This document shows positions 61,088 through 64,000 of a DNA stretch of 64,000 nt, one piece after another (the first letter of the stretch is position 1; every line of letters begins with the position of its first letter). The notes under the pieces are model-generated. The model saw nothing but the letters and a program-made list of their open reading frames with translations. It had not been told where the DNA came from and made no database searches. Position numbers and translations under genes: made by a program. Location: the NCBI RefSeq assembly GCF_006874465.1, contig NZ_VIRL01000017.1, forward strand, positions 1 to 64,000, written 5' to 3'. The DNA is from Microbispora bryophytorum (GTDB taxonomy: Bacteria > Actinomycetota > Actinomycetes > Streptosporangiales > Streptosporangiaceae).

Positions 61088-64000
61088 ATGCAGCCGTTTC
61101 CCCTGAGCGGGCCGTGGTACCGGATCCAGGCGATCACCGCCCCATCGCGTAGTTCGTCCGCGGAGTGGGACTTCGTCACGGTGCTGCCCGCGGTCCTGTC
61201 CGCCGCCCAGCGCAACCGGCCGTTCGTCATCGGCTGGCTGTCGCGGGGTTCGGGTGCGCCGCTGGAGCTCATCACCAACGCGGGACCGCTCACGCCGCCC
61301 AAGCCGCCGAAGCGCGCGGCCACCACGCCGGAGCCGCCGGTCACCGGCCCGCAGCCGCTGCTGTTCCCCGGCGGCGCGCGCGGCGTGGAGATCGGCGACG
61401 AGTGGCTGGCCGACCTCGCCGACCTCGTCTGGACGCCGTGCCCCGGCCGGCAGGCCCCGCCGCTCTACGGCAGGCGCGAGCCGGAGCCCGACGAGACCAA
61501 ACGGCCCACGCTGTTCGAGTCGACGCTGGTCACGCTCATGTCCCGGCCGTTCGCGTGGGTGGTGGTCGCCGAGCCGACCGACCTGCTCGACGCCGAGGTG
61601 GCCCACCTGCGCACCCAGCTCAACGTGCTGCGCCAGTATGGCGACGCCTCGGAGCGCTCGCGCTTCGACGCCGAGCGGGCCGAGCGCAGGATGCAGGAGC
61701 TGGACGCCTTCCGCGAGGCCGGCCTGTGGAACGTCCGGGTGCTCGCCGGCGCGGCCGGCCCCGACGAGCTGCGCCAGATCGCTCCGGTGCTGGTCGGCTC
61801 GGTGGAGATGAGCCACCACCCCTACCGGCTGCGCAGCGCGATGTCGCTGCCCGCCCTGACCGGCGACGGCACCTGCGAGTCGGTGTACGGCTTCAACGAG
61901 GCGCTGGCCGTCAACCTGCAGGATTCGGCTGACGGCGCGGCGGCGCCGTTCGCGGCGACGGCCGGGGCGCTCGCCGCGCTCGCCGGGCTGCCGCGCCGTG
62001 AGGTGCCGGGTGTCCGGGTGCTCGACGCGGGCTTCTTCGACGTGACGAGCGAGACCGAGGTCGAGGGCTCGGCGGAGACCGTCGACCTCGGCGCGATCGT
62101 AGACGGGCAGGACCGCGCCGTCGGAATGTTCCGGGTGCCGCTGGCCACGCTGAACCGCCACGCCTTCGTCACCGGCGCCACCGGCTCGGGCAAGTCGCAG
62201 ACCGTGCGTCACCTGCTTGAGCAGCTCACCAAGGCGGGCATCCCGTGGCTGGCGATCGAGCCGGCCAAGTCGGAGTACGCCGCGATGGCCGGCCGGGTCG
62301 AGCACCTGGCGCCGCTGACCGTCATCAACCCCTCGGCGCCCGACAACGTGCCGATCAGCATCAACCCGCTCGCGCCCGAGCCCGGCTACCCCGTGCAGGC
62401 CCACATCGACATGGTCAGGGCGCTGTTCATGGCGGCGTTCGACGCCGAGGAACCGTTCCCGCAGATCATGTCGCTGGCGTTGCAGCGCGTCTACGAGGCC
62501 AACGGCTGGGACGTGGTCACCGGGGGCGGCATCCCGGGGGCCGCCGTGCAGCCGGCCGTGCCGACCCTGGAGCAGCTCCAGCAGCACGCGCTGGAGGTCA
62601 TCCAGGAGATCGGGTACGGCAACGAGGTCCAGGCCGACGTCGAGGGCTTCATCAGCCTGCGCCTGCGCAGCCTGCGCGTCGGCAGCGCGGGCCGGTTCTT
62701 CGAGGGCGGCCACCCGGCCGACATCGGCGGCCTGCTCCAGCGCAACGTCGTGCTCGCGATCGAGGACGTGGCCAACGACGAGGACAAGGCGTTCCTCATG
62801 GGCACGCTCATCATCCGCATCGTGGAGCACCTGCGGATGCGCGCCCGCTCGGAACCGCGGGGCGAGGACGGCGCGGGCGGCCTGCGGCACGTCATCGTCA
62901 TCGAGGAGGCCCACCGGCTGCTGCGCGACAGGGGCTCCCAGCGGGCCTCCACGCACGCCGTCGAGCTGCTGGCCGGGATGCTCGCCGAGATCAGGGCGTA
63001 CGGCGAGGGCATCATCGTGGCCGAGCAGATCCCCACCAAGCTCGTCTCCGACGTGGTGAAGAACACCGCGCTGAAGGTCGTGCACCGGCTTCCGGCCGAG
63101 GACGACCGCGCGCTCGTCGGCGCGGCGATGAACCTGAGCGAGGACCAGTCGCGCCAGGTGGTGTCCCTCCAGCCGGGCTTCGCCGCGGTGTTCGCCGACG
63201 GCATGGACCGCCCGTTGCGCGTCCAGGTGCCGCTGGGCGAGGACCGCGAACGCGAGACGCTCGGCCCGGTGCCGCCGATCTGCGGGCGCCGTTCGGCCGC
63301 CTGCGGGCGCGAGTGCCGTACGGGGAAGGCGTGCACGCTGGTCGAGCTGCGCGAGGCCGACCTGCTCGCGGTGGCCCCGGAGTGGGCGTGGCTGCGGATC
63401 TGGACCGACACGGTCGTCCTGGCGTTCGTGACGAACCGGTCGCTGCCGGGCGTGCCGCGCGTGCTCGCCGACATCTGGGCGGAGCTGCCGGCCAAGCGGC
63501 GCGAGTGCCTGCTGGCCACGCTGGCCGAGCGGTCGGTCGCGCGCCGCGCCTGGTCGCTGCGGACGTGGTTCGACCCCGCGCTGCTCACCGAGAAGGCCGC
63601 CGAGGTCGCCGCCGGGCTGCTCGCGGCGGGCCAGGCGGACGGCGGGGAGACTGAGCCGCCGATGCGGGCGGGCGAGCGGCCGGGCGCGGCCTGGGTGATC
63701 CCGCAGGTCCGCTGGCTGCACGAGGTGGACCGGCTGTTCCCGTTCGGCCATCCCGCGCCCAACCTGCGCAGCCCGGCCCCGGCGATGGAGTATCCGCTGT
63801 TCGGCACCGACCCGGCCGGCCGGCCGTACCCGCATCAGGGGGTCAACGGCGCCGAGCCGGCCGAGGGCGGGGTCGCGGTCGGCGTGCGCACCGAGCTGCT
63901 CGGCCACCGCGCCAAGGCGCTGCGCCACCATCCGCTGTCGATGGAGGTGGACCGCAACCGGGCCCTGGCCTGGCGGGTCATCCTGGGCGACGACGAGCAC
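61088..64000 (+). CDS. HerA/FtsK-type ATPase (3' end beyond window)
   Basis: An open frame of 971 codons without a stop to the right edge. An N-terminal domain of about 350 residues (FPLSGPWYRIQAITAPS, LTPPKPPKRAATTPEPP) precedes the ATPase core. Walker A is GATGSGKS (363-370), followed by WLAIEPAKSEY. Walker B is VIVIEEAH (602-609), then IRAYGEGIIVAEQIPTKL (sensor) and NTALKVVHRL. A Cys cluster (732, 739, 743, 749) follows the core. This is the HerA/DUF87 type that pumps DNA or protein. The start is ATG 61088 with GAGGGG 4 nt upstream. It pairs with the degenerate paralogue upstream. Confidence 0.9.
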   Translation, partial: MQPFPLSGPWYRIQAITAPSRSSSAEWDFVTVLPAVLSAAQRNRPFVIGWLSRGSGAPLELITNAGPLTPPKPPKRAATTPEPPVTGPQPLLFPGGARGVEIGDEWLADLADLVWTPCPGRQAPPLYGRREPEPDETKRPTLFESTLVTLMSRPFAWVVVAEPTDLLDAEVAHLRTQLNVLRQYGDASERSRFDAERAERRMQELDAFREAGLWNVRVLAGAAGPDELRQIAPVLVGSVEMSHHPYRLRSAMSLPALTGDGTCESVYGFNEALAVNLQDSADGAAAPFAATAGALAALAGLPRREVPGVRVLDAGFFDVTSETEVEGSAETVDLGAIVDGQDRAVGMFRVPLATLNRHAFVTGATGSGKSQTVRHLLEQLTKAGIPWLAIEPAKSEYAAMAGRVEHLAPLTVINPSAPDNVPISINPLAPEPGYPVQAHIDMVRALFMAAFDAEEPFPQIMSLALQRVYEANGWDVVTGGGIPGAAVQPAVPTLEQLQQHALEVIQEIGYGNEVQADVEGFISLRLRSLRVGSAGRFFEGGHPADIGGLLQRNVVLAIEDVANDEDKAFLMGTLIIRIVEHLRMRARSEPRGEDGAGGLRHVIVIEEAHRLLRDRGSQRASTHAVELLAGMLAEIRAYGEGIIVAEQIPTKLVSDVVKNTALKVVHRLPAEDDRALVGAAMNLSEDQSRQVVSLQPGFAAVFADGMDRPLRVQVPLGEDRERETLGPVPPICGRRSAACGRECRTGKACTLVELREADLLAVAPEWAWLRIWTDTVVLAFVTNRSLPGVPRVLADIWAELPAKRRECLLATLAERSVARRAWSLRTWFDPALLTEKAAEVAAGLLAAGQADGGETEPPMRAGERPGAAWVIPQVRWLHEVDRLFPFGHPAPNLRSPAPAMEYPLFGTDPAGRPYPHQGVNGAEPAEGGVAVGVRTELLGHRAKALRHHPLSMEVDRNRALAWRVILGDDEH

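Noticed and set aside
61046-64000. A 984-codon open frame on the minus strand
   Set aside because: It is antisense to the plus-strand HerA-type frame with its Walker motifs. Its own translation is Arg/Ala/Gly/His-rich without any motif, as expected of a high-GC shadow.

Overview
The window is high-GC DNA (GC-rich third codon positions throughout) from a mycelial-type actinomycete. Supporting signs are a mycothiol synthase (MshD), a GlnR-type orphan nitrogen regulator, an AfsR-like giant regulator, many LacI regulators, GTG/TTG starts and many apparently leaderless genes. The order pit - mshD - secreted 5'-nucleotidase - glnR - moaD-like - rhodanese operon resembles the core gene order I know from Streptomyces. 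A family such as Streptosporangiaceae is plausible but is only inference.

Layout. (1) 1-5.4 kb: a divergent xylan-degradation pair (SGNH esterase, GH10-CBM2 xylanase), a LacI regulator, an SRPBCC protein and an MFS exporter. (2) 5.4-13.1 kb: a rifampin-phosphotransferase-like enzyme divergent from a DrrAB-like ABC exporter, then a 1036-residue AfsR/SARP-type regulator. (3) 13.1-25.4 kb: a pentose locus with a 2-keto-3-deoxy-pentonate dehydratase-like FAH protein, a GH3 glycosidase, a LacI regulator, a tandem-duplicated esterase, a sugar ABC importer (binding protein and two permeases, no ATPase) and an IlvD/Edd sugar-acid dehydratase. Together these suggest uptake of xylan or arabinan fragments and oxidative (Weimberg-type) breakdown. 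One near-palindromic operator occurs both at the FAH/GH3 divergent promoter and before lacI. (4) 25.5-27.0 kb: YccF and a hypothetical gene.

(5) 27.07-43.33 kb: an integration hotspot. An intact tRNA-Gly(CCC) lies at 43253-43326. Seven partial copies of its 3' half, all in the same orientation, are scattered to its left (27.13, 27.87, 33.05, 39.48, 40.64, 41.46, 41.92 kb). The best preserved copies all end in the anticodon loop, as att-site scars of tyrosine-integrase elements would. Between them is mixed cargo: a cytidine-deaminase-like enzyme, two LuxR-type two-component systems, an ArsR/quinone-oxidoreductase pair, an acyltransferase, a type-B carboxylesterase, a HigBA-like toxin-antitoxin pair, hypotheticals and broken genes, including the C-terminus of an integrase beside the intact tRNA.

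(6) 43.4-54.5 kb: core genes (dcd, DUF47-pit, mshD, 5'-nucleotidase, glnR, moaD-like, DUF2993, ECF sigma/anti-sigma, thioredoxin, and a DUF4395-rhodanese-DUF1416 operon preceded by a 27-codon cysteine-containing leader ORF). (7) 54.6-55.3 kb: a VapBC-type pair. (8) 55.3-64.0 kb: a membrane/ATPase cluster that I cannot assign to a known system. It holds a multi-pass membrane protein, three overlapping single-pass extracytoplasmic proteins, a membrane protein built like a VirD4/FtsK ATPase but with an apparently dead P-loop, and a HerA/FtsK-type ATPase with intact motifs that runs off the right edge. Clusters 5 and 8 are the best candidates for undescribed biology.
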